From Rhinopithecus roxellana (Eukaryota > Chordata > Mammalia > Primates > Cercopithecidae), in the NCBI RefSeq assembly GCF_007565055.1, contig NC_044550.1, positions 91,480,174-91,544,173 of the forward strand: a stretch of DNA of 64,000 nucleotides, written 5' to 3'. The notes beneath the pieces are model-generated. The model saw only the letters and a list, made by a program, of their open reading frames with translations. It was not told the origin of the DNA and did no database searches. Position numbers and translations under genes: made by a program. Numbering within the stretch: the stretch's first letter is position 1; each line of letters begins with the position of its first letter. This document shows positions 45,896 through 56,497 of this stretch, one piece after another.

Positions 45896-46699
45896 CATTC
45901 CATATATGAAATTCTATATTGTAGCTCTTTACAGAAAAAAAATCAATATTCTATAAATAAACATATTTTCAATAATAATTTAATTTTCAGTAATTCTTAT
46001 TCAGATTACTTCCATAGAAGACTTAGGCATGTGTGTCTCTGTGTGGATATTTAAGTATTAAGTTTGTGTTTATGAGTATAATTATGTTTTTGTGAGTGTG
46101 ACTTGTGTGATTGTGAATGTGAATGTATACGAGAGTGATATATATATATATATATTTTTAATCCTTTAATTAGCAAGGAGTAAATATCATCTAAATTTGT
46201 GGTTTGGTTGGCTACTAGGTTGGTTTATATCTGACAAATAGATTTCAATTTAACAATAAGTCATCAAAAATTTTCATATATTTAAAAAATACTTACTTTT
46301 GCTCATCCTAGAAAGGTGCCACTTTCACTAGGGAAATGTTAATAATAATGCTCATTCTTTATTTGGTTGTGCACTATGATGTTATAGAAGCACATCTTCT
46401 TTTTCAGCTCCTTAGTTTGCTGCTGTGTTGTATAAATACCTCTGTATCTTGCCAGCATGAGCACATTCGTTACAGATTAAGTTAACCCAACTCAAATGTC
46501 CACCACTTTATTCCCAGAAAGAAAAATAACTTACTCTTAAAGTTCAAACTGAAAGCTTATCATTAACATCAGAGGGGTTTTCATTGATTTAAAATAACAA
46601 TAAGATATGAATGATTAAATTGGGGTAAAACATAGTCATACACAATTAATGTAATAAAAATTATAATAATTTACCCAAGTGCTTCTGATATGAAATTAC
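45896..46699. other. Unassigned AT-rich sequence
   Basis: A (TA)n run at 46138-46157 and TG-rich stretches before it. No gene or family recognised. Confidence 0.5.
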
Positions 46700-47775
46700 A
46701 TTTTATCTACTTTATTCTCCATTCCATAATCCTGTCTGACCTCAGTGCAATGCCTAGAGTATCTGGAGACCCACCACTGATTTTAGCAATTCAATATTAT
46801 TCTCCTGCCCTTAGCACTGGCAGCACTTGATATTGTGACTCTATGGAGGTTTTGGCCAAACTGAGAGAACTTGGTATGCAGCCACTGATATTGCAAATGC
46901 ACTACTTTGGCATCTCTTTGCACTTAAATGATTAGGATCAATTTGGCTGGATGTGTAATGTGTTGCAGTACACCTTTAGAGTCATAGCTTCTAGATCTGT
47001 GAAAGAGTGGCCATGGATATTCTGACAATGTCCTAGGCTAAGAATACATGCACAGACTGATACTGTCATCAGAAGATGCTGAACCAGCATGAAAAACTAG
47101 TCCCACCTGGCAAACCTAGCTAAAGCTAAAGATACAGTCCAAGGAAAAAATGACTTCAGCCAGTGGGCCAGGGCATTCTTCACATATAGATCTTGTTGGG
47201 CCCTGAATCCCATCCAGAGGATTTCACTGTGTCTTGACTGCAGCTGACAAATTTTCCAGAATTGATAGAGTCAGTCCTCTATAGTCCTCTGACTGGGGCC
47301 AAATTATCCAGGTCCTACAAGGCCAAATTTATTTCCTATTCAGGTGCCCTGAGCATATTATTGTATGATAATGGCCCTAGATTTGCAGCTCAAGCTACAC
47401 AACATTGGACCCAATCATGGACCATACAATGAATTCTACATGTGCCATATTATCCTCAAGCAAAAGGTATAGTTAAACATGTTAATGAAAAATTGAAGGG
47501 CAGGCTTTAAGCTGCTGCTAAGAGGAAATGAGATAACCATGGCCTGAACTACACATCTCAAGCTAGCATTCTTGTATCTCAAAGCAAGGATTCCCTGATA
47601 AGGTTATTCTTATTTGTGCCCCTTGTTTGATCAGGCTGTCATCCCTGTTCCTCATTTCGTACATCATTCTTTTACAGTTACTGACATCTCAGTCTCCATG
47701 GGGTACTCTGTAAAGACTTTCTATCACATTTGGCCCCTTGCTGAAGGGAGATCAGGATGGACATTAAAAAGCAAT
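46700..47775 (+). mobile_element. ERVL-like (class III) pol remnant: RT palm fragment and integrase
   Basis: In translation, TWYAATDIANAL (46869-46904) resembles the RT palm segment with its conserved TD..NA. Later, an integrase-core-like stretch near 47180-47260 (GP...PSR, then CVLTAADKFS), and DNGPRF (47367-47384) followed by HVPYYPQAKG fit a retroviral integrase. The third catalytic residue, normally Glu just after this stretch, reads Lys, and a stop lies between. RT and integrase segments sit closer than in a full pol, so a large part is deleted. Confidence 0.65.
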
Positions 47776-47905
47776 AGGTGGTAGGCAATGAACTCCTTTA
47801 TTTATCCCCGAGTTGCAAGGCATAGGTTTTTGTCTACAAGGTGGGCGACAATGAACTCCTTCTTCATTTACCCCCAGGTGCATGCCATAGGTTTTTTTTT
47901 TCACG
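47776..47905 (+). repeat. 63-bp tandem duplication
   Basis: caatgaactcctt starts at 47786 and again at 47849. Both units run through a 'cccc.gttg/gtgca..ccataggttttt' stretch. Confidence 0.75.
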
Positions 47906-47935
47906 TGGACCACAAAAATAAAGACCATCAACTTG

Positions 47936-48026
47936 AGGCCCCTTGCTATTTAGAATAGGCTGTGTAATAAAAAATTTATATCACTGTAAGTATATTGAAA
48001 AACCCTAGTTAAGCATTTTCCTTAAT
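47936..48026 (+). repeat. Direct repeat A, copy 2
   Basis: gaggccccttgctatttaga to ttttccttaatg; partner of 45804-45895. Confidence 0.75.
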
Positions 48027-49228
48027 GTGGCCCTTACACTTTTCCCAGTATAGCCCCATGAGGCAAATATATAAAACAAAGTTTTACTGTGCAATACATA
48101 AGAGAATGTAAGCCTAATTACATGAATTTGCCACCCTGGAGGTTAGGTCAAGGATTCTCTCATTACAAATGGTACAGGACAGACTGCCCACGTCACAGTC
48201 AGTGGGGAAAATCCCCACCCCAACCAGCTGATAGGGTATGAGCACATTCATACTGAAGAGCTCACCTCTGAGGGAAAAGAATAAATCAAACATTTCTTCT
48301 CTCTTTCCCACAGGACAGGTAGCCCAGGTGACATGTGTCTTGCCAAATTTCTTGGTCTGCCTATTCTAGACTGTTACCACCACCCTGAATTTGATGAATT
48401 GTTGGATGCCACCTTTGCCTAATCCTGGAGGTAAACATCTGATGACTATGTCACTGTATATCACAAATGAACATCTCTCTGGCCATAGAAGTTTCTATTA
48501 TCCCAGGTGTCCTAACCTTACTAATTTAGATCTGATGAATTACTGCAACAGAACTCTGTCACTGAAGAGATGAAACACCTTCCTAAATGTCAATGATCTT
48601 CTATCAAAGATGGTGGCAATGGGGTCAACTGGAACATCTGGAGGAGGGGGCATGGGATGCAGCACTGGGGCTATTTTGTCCATGAAAGCGAGAATCTTCT
48701 CCTCTGCCATACTCTGGGACTATTTTGTCCATGAAAGCAAGAGTCTTCTCCTCTGCCATACTCATCCCCAACTCTGCATAGACGGTTTAATTACATTCAC
48801 GGACTCTGTCCACCAGGAGAGACTTCCAGTTGGTTGAGTCCCAGAGCAGTCAGTGATTCTTACACTCAATTCCCTGTGTATTTCTTTTCAACATGTTGAT
48901 CAGCCTATTGTTTCCCCTCCTGTTATTCACCACTTTGGGCAGTTGCCATATTGCCGCCAGCTTGTTAGCACTAGAAAAGTCTCAGAGAGTTTAAATAAAG
49001 CCAGCTTTGTGAATTGAGTTTCCAGAGAGTATTAGACATATAAAATAGGTTTTAAAATCTCTTAAAATGCGGTTTTGAAGGAGCTCTAATCCAATTTTAT
49101 AACCTCTAGTGGATGCCAGGCTACTGGTTTTTACTGTGCTTGTGATCCATTGATTTTTTTCAAAGTAACCAGAGATGAGAAGGGGAAGTTGGGACGAGGA
49201 TAAGTTAAAACATCACAAAGCTACTTGT
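48027..49228. other. Probably ERV-derived, unassigned
   Basis: Continues from the pol remnant. In one frame (48391-48573) CPNLTNLDLMNYCNRT shows two N-glycosylation sequons, which hints at envelope-like sequence without proving it. Includes a 49-bp tandem duplication (48671-48768) and a late aataaagcc at about 48995. Confidence 0.35.
48671..48768 (+). repeat. 49-bp tandem duplication
   Basis: ctattttgtccatgaaagc starts at 48671 and 48720; each unit ends cctctgccatactc. 49 is not a multiple of 3. Confidence 0.9.
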
Positions 49229-49229
49229 G

Positions 49230-49268
49230 TTTTTTTTTTTGATTCAGCTTTTTTTTTTTTTTTTTTTT
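49230..49268. repeat. Two T runs (11 and 20)
   Basis: T11 at 49230-49240 and T20 at 49249-49268 separated by gattcagc. Confidence 0.9.
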
Positions 49269-49338
49269 CTTGAATAAATGCTCACCAGATTGCTTAAAGT
49301 TTTTGGCAAATTTCCAGGGATCTGAAAAAATCAGTTTG

Positions 49339-49340
<2 letters not shown>

Positions 49341-49395
<55 letters not shown>
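49341..49395. repeat. T55 homopolymer
   Basis: An unbroken run of 55 T with no retroelement body beside it: the left flank is ordinary sequence (aatcagtttgaa) and the right is gccagtgtccttgttgc. Confidence 0.95.
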
Positions 49396-49397
<2 letters not shown>

Positions 49398-49430
49398 CAG
49401 TGTCCTTGTTGCTTTTATGGATAAGAAAAT

Positions 49431-49758
49431 ATTAGGCCTGACATAGTGGCTCAGGCTTGTTATCCCAAAATTTTGGGAGGCTGAGTTGCGTCCAGGAGTT
49501 CAAGAATAGCCTGAGCAAGATGGTGAAACCCCTTGTCTACAAAAAATACAAAAATTAGCTGGGCATGATGGTGCATGTCTATAATTCTAGCTACTCAAGA
49601 GGCTGAGGTGGGAGGATCACCTGAGGCTGAGGTGGGAGGATCACCTGAGGTCAAGGCTGCAGTGAGCTGTGATGGTGCCACTGCACTCCAGCTTGGGCGA
49701 CTAAGTGAGACTCTGTCTCAAAAAGTTAAAATAAAATACAATAAAATAAAATAAAAAA
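49431..49758 (+). mobile_element. AluJ-like element with internal 24-bp tandem duplication
   Basis: taggcctgacatagtggctc, aggagttcaagaatagcctg, gggcatgatggtgcatg, ttgggcgactaagtgagact, then an AATAA-rich tail. The unit gaggctgaggtgggaggatc plus acct is present twice (49599-49646). Confidence 0.9.
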
Positions 49759-49764
49759 GGTTTT

Positions 49765-49915
49765 GGGCCAAGCTTGAGAATTGCAGTCAGGAACCATAGA
49801 TTCAAGTTGCCATGAATATACACTCTGATCAGTGACAGTTACAATTAGAATTTTCAAGAAATAAAAGGCAGTTCCGGAATTGTTTACCAAGAATATATTT
49901 AAGAAAGCTTTTAAT
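49765..49915 (+). repeat. Direct repeat B, copy 1
   Basis: cttgagaattgcagtcagga, tagattcaagttgcc, tgaatatacactct, aaaaggcagttccgg. It matches 51430-51580 at about 80% by eye. Probably two copies of an ERV LTR or internal segment. Confidence 0.75.
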
Positions 49916-49997
49916 ATATTTAAGGCCTTCTTTAGGATACCGGCATTTATCTCATTATTTAAATAAATATATGTATTTAAAGTTGACATTTGGAAGA

Positions 49998-50013
49998 TAT
50001 CTATCTATCTATC

Positions 50014-50069
<56 letters not shown>

Positions 50070-50078
50070 GTCTATCCA
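49998..50078. repeat. (TATC)n tetranucleotide microsatellite
   Basis: About 19 units with one atc slip near 50012 and a tctg near the right end. Confidence 0.95.
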
Positions 50079-51079
50079 TTATATTGTAAATATCAACTTT
50101 TAATTAAGCTGACCTCTGGCCACAGTACTCTAAAAAGAAGTCATTTCAAATCTCAACTTACTGGATTTCAGCTAGGACAAACAGGAAGTAGGTCTCTCAT
50201 TTAGTTATCCTGGTTCTAAAACAACTTTTTAAAAAAAATTATGCATGCAAATGGATTATTTTAAATATTTCAAAGAATCCCTGTTTTGGCTACTACTGAC
50301 TGTGACTGTCCAGGTTGGGTAGGGCCACTTTCTTAGATATTTACAAGAGATTGCCTTATAAGTGGTATACCTAAATCCATCTGGTGTTTCTACAAAGAGT
50401 GTGAAGATTTTAAGGCTTGCTTTTTCCATAATTTAGGGAAAGTAATCGAGGCTGGGAATGTATTTCGGGTTGAAGTGTGACATGTCTCAGACTGTCTCTA
50501 ACTACCAAGTGGTAGCAGACTGCTCAAAGTATGGCAGATAAGACCCCAATATTATACGTCTCTAGAAGAGCAAAAAACAGGATACACATTTCAGTTATGA
50601 ACTAACAGGAATGGGTCACAAGCTAAAAACTAAGTCTAAATTTTCCAGTGTTAGAAAACAGCTGTAGTCATAAAAGAATGTTGTATAAAATAAAACCAAC
50701 AGTGCCTAATTGCCAGTCCTTTGACTTGAACCTCTGCTGTGAGACCAAGGTGGAAACAGAGGCAGTTCTCTGCGGAGATCTTTACCTCATTCTCCTGTTC
50801 AAAGACAGAGACTGAAGCCCTCACTCTTAAAGGAAATATAGGGTTTGAAAAACAGTCCAAATAAAGTCTAGACCTTCAGCCAAAGAGTGGGAGGTCCAAA
50901 TTCAGGATAACTCACCCAAAACAATCCATGGGACTTCTGAGGATGGAGAATTCCTGCTGGTACCAAGTCCCAACTTCAGAGAAACACAAGGTTTTCAGGA
51001 GGCGTCTCTGTGAATCCTGTTGACTTACACCAGATAATCCTGTTGACCTAAATCGAGGAGGCTGAGGAAAAATTAACAT
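50079..51079. other. Unassigned, lying between direct repeats B
   Basis: aatcctgttgac occurs twice in a small local repeat near 51016-51052. The middle may be internal sequence of the same ERV as direct repeats B, but no motif confirms it. Confidence 0.4.
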
Positions 51080-51092
51080 AAGTAGAGAGTTT
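51080..51092. repeat. Alu target-site duplication, left
   Basis: aagtagagagttt, identical to 51408-51420. Confidence 0.95.
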
Positions 51093-51407
51093 GTTTTTTG
51101 TTTTTGTTTTTGTTTTTGTTTTTGTTTTGAGACAGAGTCTCGCCCTGTCACCCAGGCTGGTGTACAATGGTGCAATCTTGGCTCACTGCAACCTCCACCT
51201 CCCAGGTTCAAATGATTCTCCTGCCTCAGCCTCCTGAGTAGCTGGGATTATAGGCATTCGCCACCATGCCTAGCTAATTTTTGTATTTTTAGAAGGGATT
51301 GGGTTTCGCCATGTTGGCCAGGCTGGTCTCAAACTCCTGACCTCATGATCTGCCCATCTTGGCCTCCCAAAGAGGTGGGATTACAGGTGTGAGCCACCAC
51401 ACCCGGC
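51093..51407 (-). mobile_element. AluS-like element with (TTTTTG)n tail
   Basis: A T-rich head of gtttttgttttt repeats, gagacagagtctcgccctgt, both monomers in reverse, ending accacacccggc. A perfect 13-bp target duplication bounds it. Confidence 0.97.
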
Positions 51408-51420
51408 AAGTAGAGAGTTT
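51408..51420. repeat. Alu target-site duplication, right
   Basis: aagtagagagttt, identical to 51080-51092. Confidence 0.95.
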
Positions 51421-51429
51421 ATATAGGTC

Positions 51430-51580
51430 AATCTTGAGAATTGGAACCAGAGATCCTAGATTCAAGTTACCCTGAATATACACTCTAATTAGTGGCAGTT
51501 ACAAGCAGGTTTTTAAAGGCAAAGACAAGGCAGTTCCTGAGTTATTTAGCAAGAATTTGTATTAAAATAACATAAGCTAT
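51430..51580 (+). repeat. Direct repeat B, copy 2
   Basis: cttgagaattggaaccagag, tagattcaagttaccctgaa, acaaggcagttcctgag; partner of 49765-49915. Confidence 0.75.
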
Positions 51581-52228
51581 TTATTGACTCTACATTCTTT
51601 GTATCACACATTCCAGGACCGTGAAGATAATGGGTGAGGCAGCTGGTCAGGAACAAAATGGCTTTAAACAATTGCCCATGGCATGGGTACCAGGAGCATG
51701 ACTGTAGTCTCATACTGATGTCTCTCTGGACCTGCCTGTGGACCTCATATAGCCCAGACAATTCTGCCCATTTTTTTCTCTCTGTAACCAAACTGATGTT
51801 ATATATGAGTCCACATGTCTTAGGCATTGTATTTCAGTGTGTCCAGGAGATAGCCAAGAAATAAGAGTGTCATTCACTAGCCTCCACATGTCTGAACAGC
51901 ATGTATGAAAAACACTATAAAAATTTTTCAGACTTAAGGCAAGGATCTCTATACTTCAAAAGGTGTAGTTGCAAACAAATTAACAAGAACTCATTGAGAG
52001 CTCCCCTCTTTAGTATATATCAAATGCAATCTATATTTTATATTTAATTCAAATTTTTCTTTATAAGCAGATTACATACTACAAAATTTGGTAAACACTA
52101 ATCTCTAGACTATCTGACAATACACTATATCTGTATTAGAAATTAAATGGTTTTATTAAATGTTTACTTAGCTTTATGTTAGATGGCATAGCTTCTCAAA
52201 AAGAGAAATGCATCTTCCAAAGAATAAA
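51581..52228. other. Unassigned, possibly ERV-related
   Basis: The overlapping frames 51546-51827 (minus) and 51634-51864 (plus) lie here. Neither carries a domain that I recognise. Confidence 0.4.
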
Positions 52229-52649
52229 TGATATGATTAGAATGTTTGTCCTCTACAGATCTCATGCTGAAATGTGACCCCTCAATGTTGGGAACGGGGC
52301 CTACTGGGAAGTCTGTGGGTCATCCAGGTGGATCCCTCATGAATGGCTTGCTGCCAACCCGTTGGTGATGAGTGTGTTCTCACTCTGTTAGTTCACAATG
52401 AGAGCTGGTTGTTTAAAAGAGCATGGCACTTCTCCCTCTGCTTCCTGTTCCCCCTCACCACGTGACATGCTTGCTCCCCATTTGTCTTCTGCTATGATTA
52501 GAAACTTTCTGAGGCCTTAGCAGAAGCAGATGGTAGTATCATGCTTCCTGTACAGTCTGTAGAACCATAAACCAACTAAATCTCTTTTCTTGATAATATT
52601 ACCCAGTCTCAGGTAATTCCTTTATAGCAACATAAAACGGACTAATACA
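52229..52649 (+). mobile_element. MST-type MaLR solo LTR
   Basis: tgatatgattagaatgtttg, atgctgaaatgtgacccctc, tcatgaatggcttgctgcc, cacgtgacatgcttgctccc, accataaaccaactaaatct, ending cggactaataca. ataaa and atgaa flank it, a 5-bp duplication with one change. Confidence 0.85.
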
Positions 52650-53417
52650 ATGAAGCCTAAATTTTTAAAATTTCTCAGCATATCAATTCATAGAAAATGA
52701 ATACACGTTCAAGTTGTCAAACTGAAATAATAAAAAGGTTTAGAATCCAGTTTTAAAGAGTTAATTCAAGCAAAACCTGGGAATGGCTACCCAAGACATA
52801 AAAACTCCAGTAAAATGGGGTCAGTGCCCCAAAGTGAAAAGTTAAGTTATTGCTTATATTGGCAGAAAACAAAGATGTTTAACAGGATTACGTCATCTCC
52901 TAGACACGGCAGCTTTAAGAGTTGCAACAAATTAGTTACAGTTCATTTTCTTTTCTCTACCACTTGTTTTCGTTTCTTGACAGCTGGTTTTCATTCTCTT
53001 TCCAGATTAAAGAGTGTATTTACAGTTCACCCTAAGACAATGTGATAGCCATTAAGTCTTCCTGTGAGAAACGTAAGAGGGAGTTTAATCTGTTATGAAG
53101 GTAAAAACTGTAGAAGGAAAGGGGCCTTCCCTGGTACCCTTCAGTCATTTACATCTTACAAGATGATACAGATAAAGGAGAAAGATTACTCTGCAATCAG
53201 ACAAAGTTCACAGCTTCCTTGGTTATAGCTGTCTATCATGAGACTTCAAGGCTCAAAAAATTTAGAGTTTCAATAGCCAAGACTTTTAGTTACTTACTTT
53301 CATAAGATAATATTTATTGATTGGGAATATAAAATATAGTACAGTATGATCTAACATCAACATCAGAATAAAGTAGAGGATAACTAATTTTGGTTGTAAA
53401 TGTTTTTGTCACTTAAA
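52650..53417. other. Unassigned sequence
   Basis: Nothing recognised. The frame at 52815-53045 has no support. Confidence 0.5.
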
Positions 53418-53430
53418 AATAATTACACTG
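53418..53430. repeat. Alu target-site duplication, left
   Basis: aataattacactg, matching aataattactctg at 53711-53723. Confidence 0.88.
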
Positions 53431-53710
53431 GGCCGGTGAGTTGGCTCATGCCTGAGAACTTTGGGAGGCCAAGGCAGACAGATGACAAAGTCAGGAGATC
53501 GAGACCATCCTGGCCAACATGGTGAAACCCCGTCTCTACTAAAAATACAAAAATTAGCTGGGTGTGGTGGCAGGCACCTGTAGTCCCAGCTGCTTAGGAG
53601 GCTGAAGCACGAGAATTGCTTGAACCCAGGAGGCAGAGGTTGCAGTGAGCCGAGATTGCCCAACTGCACTCCAGCCTGGCGACAGAGCAAGACTCCATCT
53701 CAATAATAAT
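53431..53710 (+). mobile_element. AluY-like element
   Basis: gggccggtgagttggctcat, gaccatcctggccaacatgg, gtagtcccagctgct, ctgcactccagcctggcgac, then caataataat. Wording fits AluY or late AluS. Flanked by a 13-bp target duplication. Confidence 0.94.
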
Positions 53711-53723
53711 AATAATTACTCTG
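53711..53723. repeat. Alu target-site duplication, right
   Basis: aataattactctg, partner of 53418-53430. Confidence 0.85.
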
Positions 53724-53744
53724 GAAAAATTTCTTTCTCAAATT

Positions 53745-54712
53745 CTTTTTTATTATTTTATTTTATTATTTTTTATTATTATACTTAAGTTCTAGGGTAC
53801 ATATGCACAACGTGCAGGTTTGTTACAGATGCATACATGTGCCATGTTGGTGTGCTGCACCTGTTAACTTCTCATTTACATTAGGTATATCTCCTAATGC
53901 TATCCTTCCCCCTTTCCCCAGCCCACGACAGGCCCCAGTGTGTGATGTTCCCCATCCTGTGTCCAAGTGTTCTTATTGTTCAATTCCCACCTATGAGTGA
54001 GAACATGCGGTGTTTGGTTTTCTGTCCTTGCGATAGTTTGCTCAGAATGATGGTTTCCAGCTTCATCCATCTCCCTACAAATGACATGAACTCATCCTTT
54101 TTTATGGCTGCATAGTATTCCATAGTGTATATGTGCCACATTTTCTTAATCCAGTCTATCACTGATGGGCATTTGGGTTGGTTCCAAGTCTTTGGTATTG
54201 TGAATAGTGCCACAATAAACATACGTGTTCATGTGTCTTTATAGCAGCATGATTTATAATCCTTTGGGTATATGCACAGTAATGGGATGGCTGAGTCAAA
54301 TGATATTTCTAGTTCTAGATCCTTGAGGAATCACCACACTGTCTTCCACAATGGTTGAACTAGTTTACAGTCCCACTAACAGTGTAAAAGTATTCCTATT
54401 TCTCCACATCCTCCACAGAACCTGCTGTTTCCTGACGTTTTAATGATCGCCATTCTAACTGGTGTGAGACGGTATCTCATTGTGATTTTGATTTGCATTT
54501 ATCTGATGGCCAGTGATGATGAGCATTTTTTCATGTGTCTGTTGGCTGCATAAATGTCTTCTTTTGAGAAATGTCTGTTCATATCATTTGCCCACTTTTT
54601 AATGGAGTTGTTTGATTTTTTCTTGTAAATTTAAGTTCTTTGTAGATTCTGGATATTAGCCCTTTGTCAGATGGTTAGATTGTAAAAATTTTCTTGCATT
54701 CTGTAAGTTACC
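53745..54712 (-). mobile_element. L1PA 3' end, 5'-truncated
   Basis: T/A-rich tail, tacttaagttctagggtaca, 3' UTR, then ORF2 C-terminus in reverse (catagtattccatagtgtat, tgggatggctgagtcaaatg, ccattctaactggtgtgaga, ggatattagccctttgtcag), stopping near ttctgtaagtt. Close to the L1PA consensus, so a primate-age insertion. The frame at 53980-54222 on the minus strand is decayed ORF2. Confidence 0.93.
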
Positions 54713-55520
54713 AATTTTAATCTATTGGATTAACACTTATTTTATAAGGTGGTTATGCTTATTAAATGCAATAGTTTATATAAAATGTAAGACATAATAA
54801 ACATCAGTTGCCTTCCCTGCTTACTAGAGACACTAAATAAGTACTTTATTTTAAATATTTTAAAGCATTTATTTTAAATATGTCTTAATGTGTTTAGTAA
54901 AACCACTTGACTAATTTGTTACAGTTGTGGCTTTTCATATTTGTAAGGCACATGTTCATTCCAAATATGCATGATAGTGAACCGGAATGTTGTTTTCTTT
55001 TGTTTTTCTTCATCATCCTGGAGTCGACCTTCAATGAAAAATATTAAGAAATGTTATTTTTTCTAATAAGAACTTGGCAGTATTTGAAAACAGGGTTTAT
55101 ATTATGTATAACATTCTTATCTATGATATAATATGTATGAAACATAGTGTCAGTTCCACATTCAAACTTTAATTAACAGAAATAATCAGAGGCACAACTG
55201 GTGAGTTGTCACTTGAATAGGAATGTCATGTAAATATTCATCCTGGAGTTTAGCAGAACCTTCAGGAATTAATAATACCAAAGAAATGTCTGCTCAATAT
55301 ATTTCATACATTTGATTTTTCCGATGTCTTGGCTGAATACTCACATGTAGGAAGATGGTTAATTACCTCACTATAGGCATTGTCGGATTAAAGTTTCTTT
55401 GTGAGTTTGCTTAGAATTTTAATACTGATCTGTTCCTTTTCTACAGTGTCAGTTAAAACTTTTTTTTCTTTCTTAACTCTCTCATATCTTCATGTATTTT
55501 AGATAACTCAATAAAAATGA
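54713..55520. other. Unassigned AT-rich sequence
   Basis: Nothing recognised. Confidence 0.5.
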
Positions 55521-55700
55521 CTTTAATAGTTAACATTTATTGGGCACTTACTATATACCATTATTGCTCTAAGGATATAGATGTTTATTACATATTTATA
55601 ATCTCACTTTCAGGTGGATGCTGTTAAATTCCAAAGCTCATGAGTAAGAAAACTGAGTTATAATGAAATTTAACACCTACTGGCCTATTTTCCTGGTTAT
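55521..55700 (-). mobile_element. MIR
   Basis: aacatttattgggcacttactatataccat, ttataatctcactttca, gagtaagaaaactgagttataatg follow the MIR 3' half in reverse. Confidence 0.75.
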
Positions 55701-55864
55701 TAAGCTAGTGTCTCATTATATCAAGTCTACTCTGCTAATCTATTTTACGATCGATCCTGAGTTTGAAGCTCTGCAAACATTTCTCTTTGCAACTGACTTC
55801 TTATTACATTCTGACAATAGATGGTAACACAAGAAATAAACTATAAGGCAAACAAAAGAAAAAA
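55701..55864. other. Unassigned sequence
   Basis: Short gap with a T9 run; nothing recognised. Confidence 0.5.
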
Positions 55865-56292
55865 AAGATTTTTTTTTTTCCTGTGTGCTTTCTATTCTTG
55901 TCACCATTACGTGAACGAAAGCAGTCCACCCTAGCACCAGCAGTTAGTTCTAGCCTCCAGATCCTTTCTGCTCTCCAGCACCAGCGTCCTGGAAACCTTT
56001 CCTGGAATGAATAGCAATCGGTTCACACTCCCTCCTTAGAGGTCTGATCTCCAGCTCTGCAGACCACTCTTTCGACAGTCTGCATTATGATAATCTAAAC
56101 TTTTTCTCTTTACTCCCCTAGATTTAAGGGTGATAGATTCTCCTGGAAATTATTATCTCTGACTCACCTTAGTATTTTCTTTTTTACTCATTTAGTTTAT
56201 TCAGCACCTATATAACCAACTCTCTGTAAAATTCCTTCATTTAAAATATAGTAGGGTTTCTGTCTTCCCTACCAGCCTCCTGGTTGATAAGC
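55865..56292 (+). mobile_element. ERVL-class LTR-like fragment
   Basis: ctctccagcaccagcgtcct, ttcctggaatgaatagcaat, cagctctgcagaccactc, ataatctaaactttttctc, cacctatataaccaact, tagggtttctgtcttccc read like the 3' half of an old ERVL LTR (MLT2/LTR16-type). Family uncertain. Confidence 0.45.
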
Positions 56293-56305
56293 TTTCTTGG
56301 TTCAT

Positions 56306-56497
56306 TTCTTTTTATTTTATTTTATTTTATTTTATTTTATTTTATTTTATTATTTTACTTTTAGAGACAGTGTCCTGTTCTGTCACGCAGTGCAGTGGCC
56401 CGATCATAGATCACTAAAGCCTCGAACTCCTGGATTCAAGAGGTCTCCCTCCCTCAGCCTCCTCAGTAGCTGAAATTACAGACATGTGACACCTTTC
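56306..56497 (-). mobile_element. Alu fragment with (TTTTA)n tail
   Basis: A tttta array at 56308-56355, then gagacagtgtcctgttctgt, gcagtggcccgatcatag, cctcgaactcctggattcaag, gtagctgaaattacagacatg. Only one monomer is present, AluJ- or FRAM-like. Confidence 0.85.

Noticed and set aside
42880..46157. TA-rich palindromes (42880-42904, 46138-46157) as regulatory or origin elements
   Set aside because: Simple (TA)n runs fold on themselves by composition; nothing else supports a function.
46700..48573. An intact retroviral gene
   Set aside because: RT and integrase motifs are present but separated by deletions and stops, and a catalytic position is changed; the envelope-like hint rests on two glycosylation sequons only.
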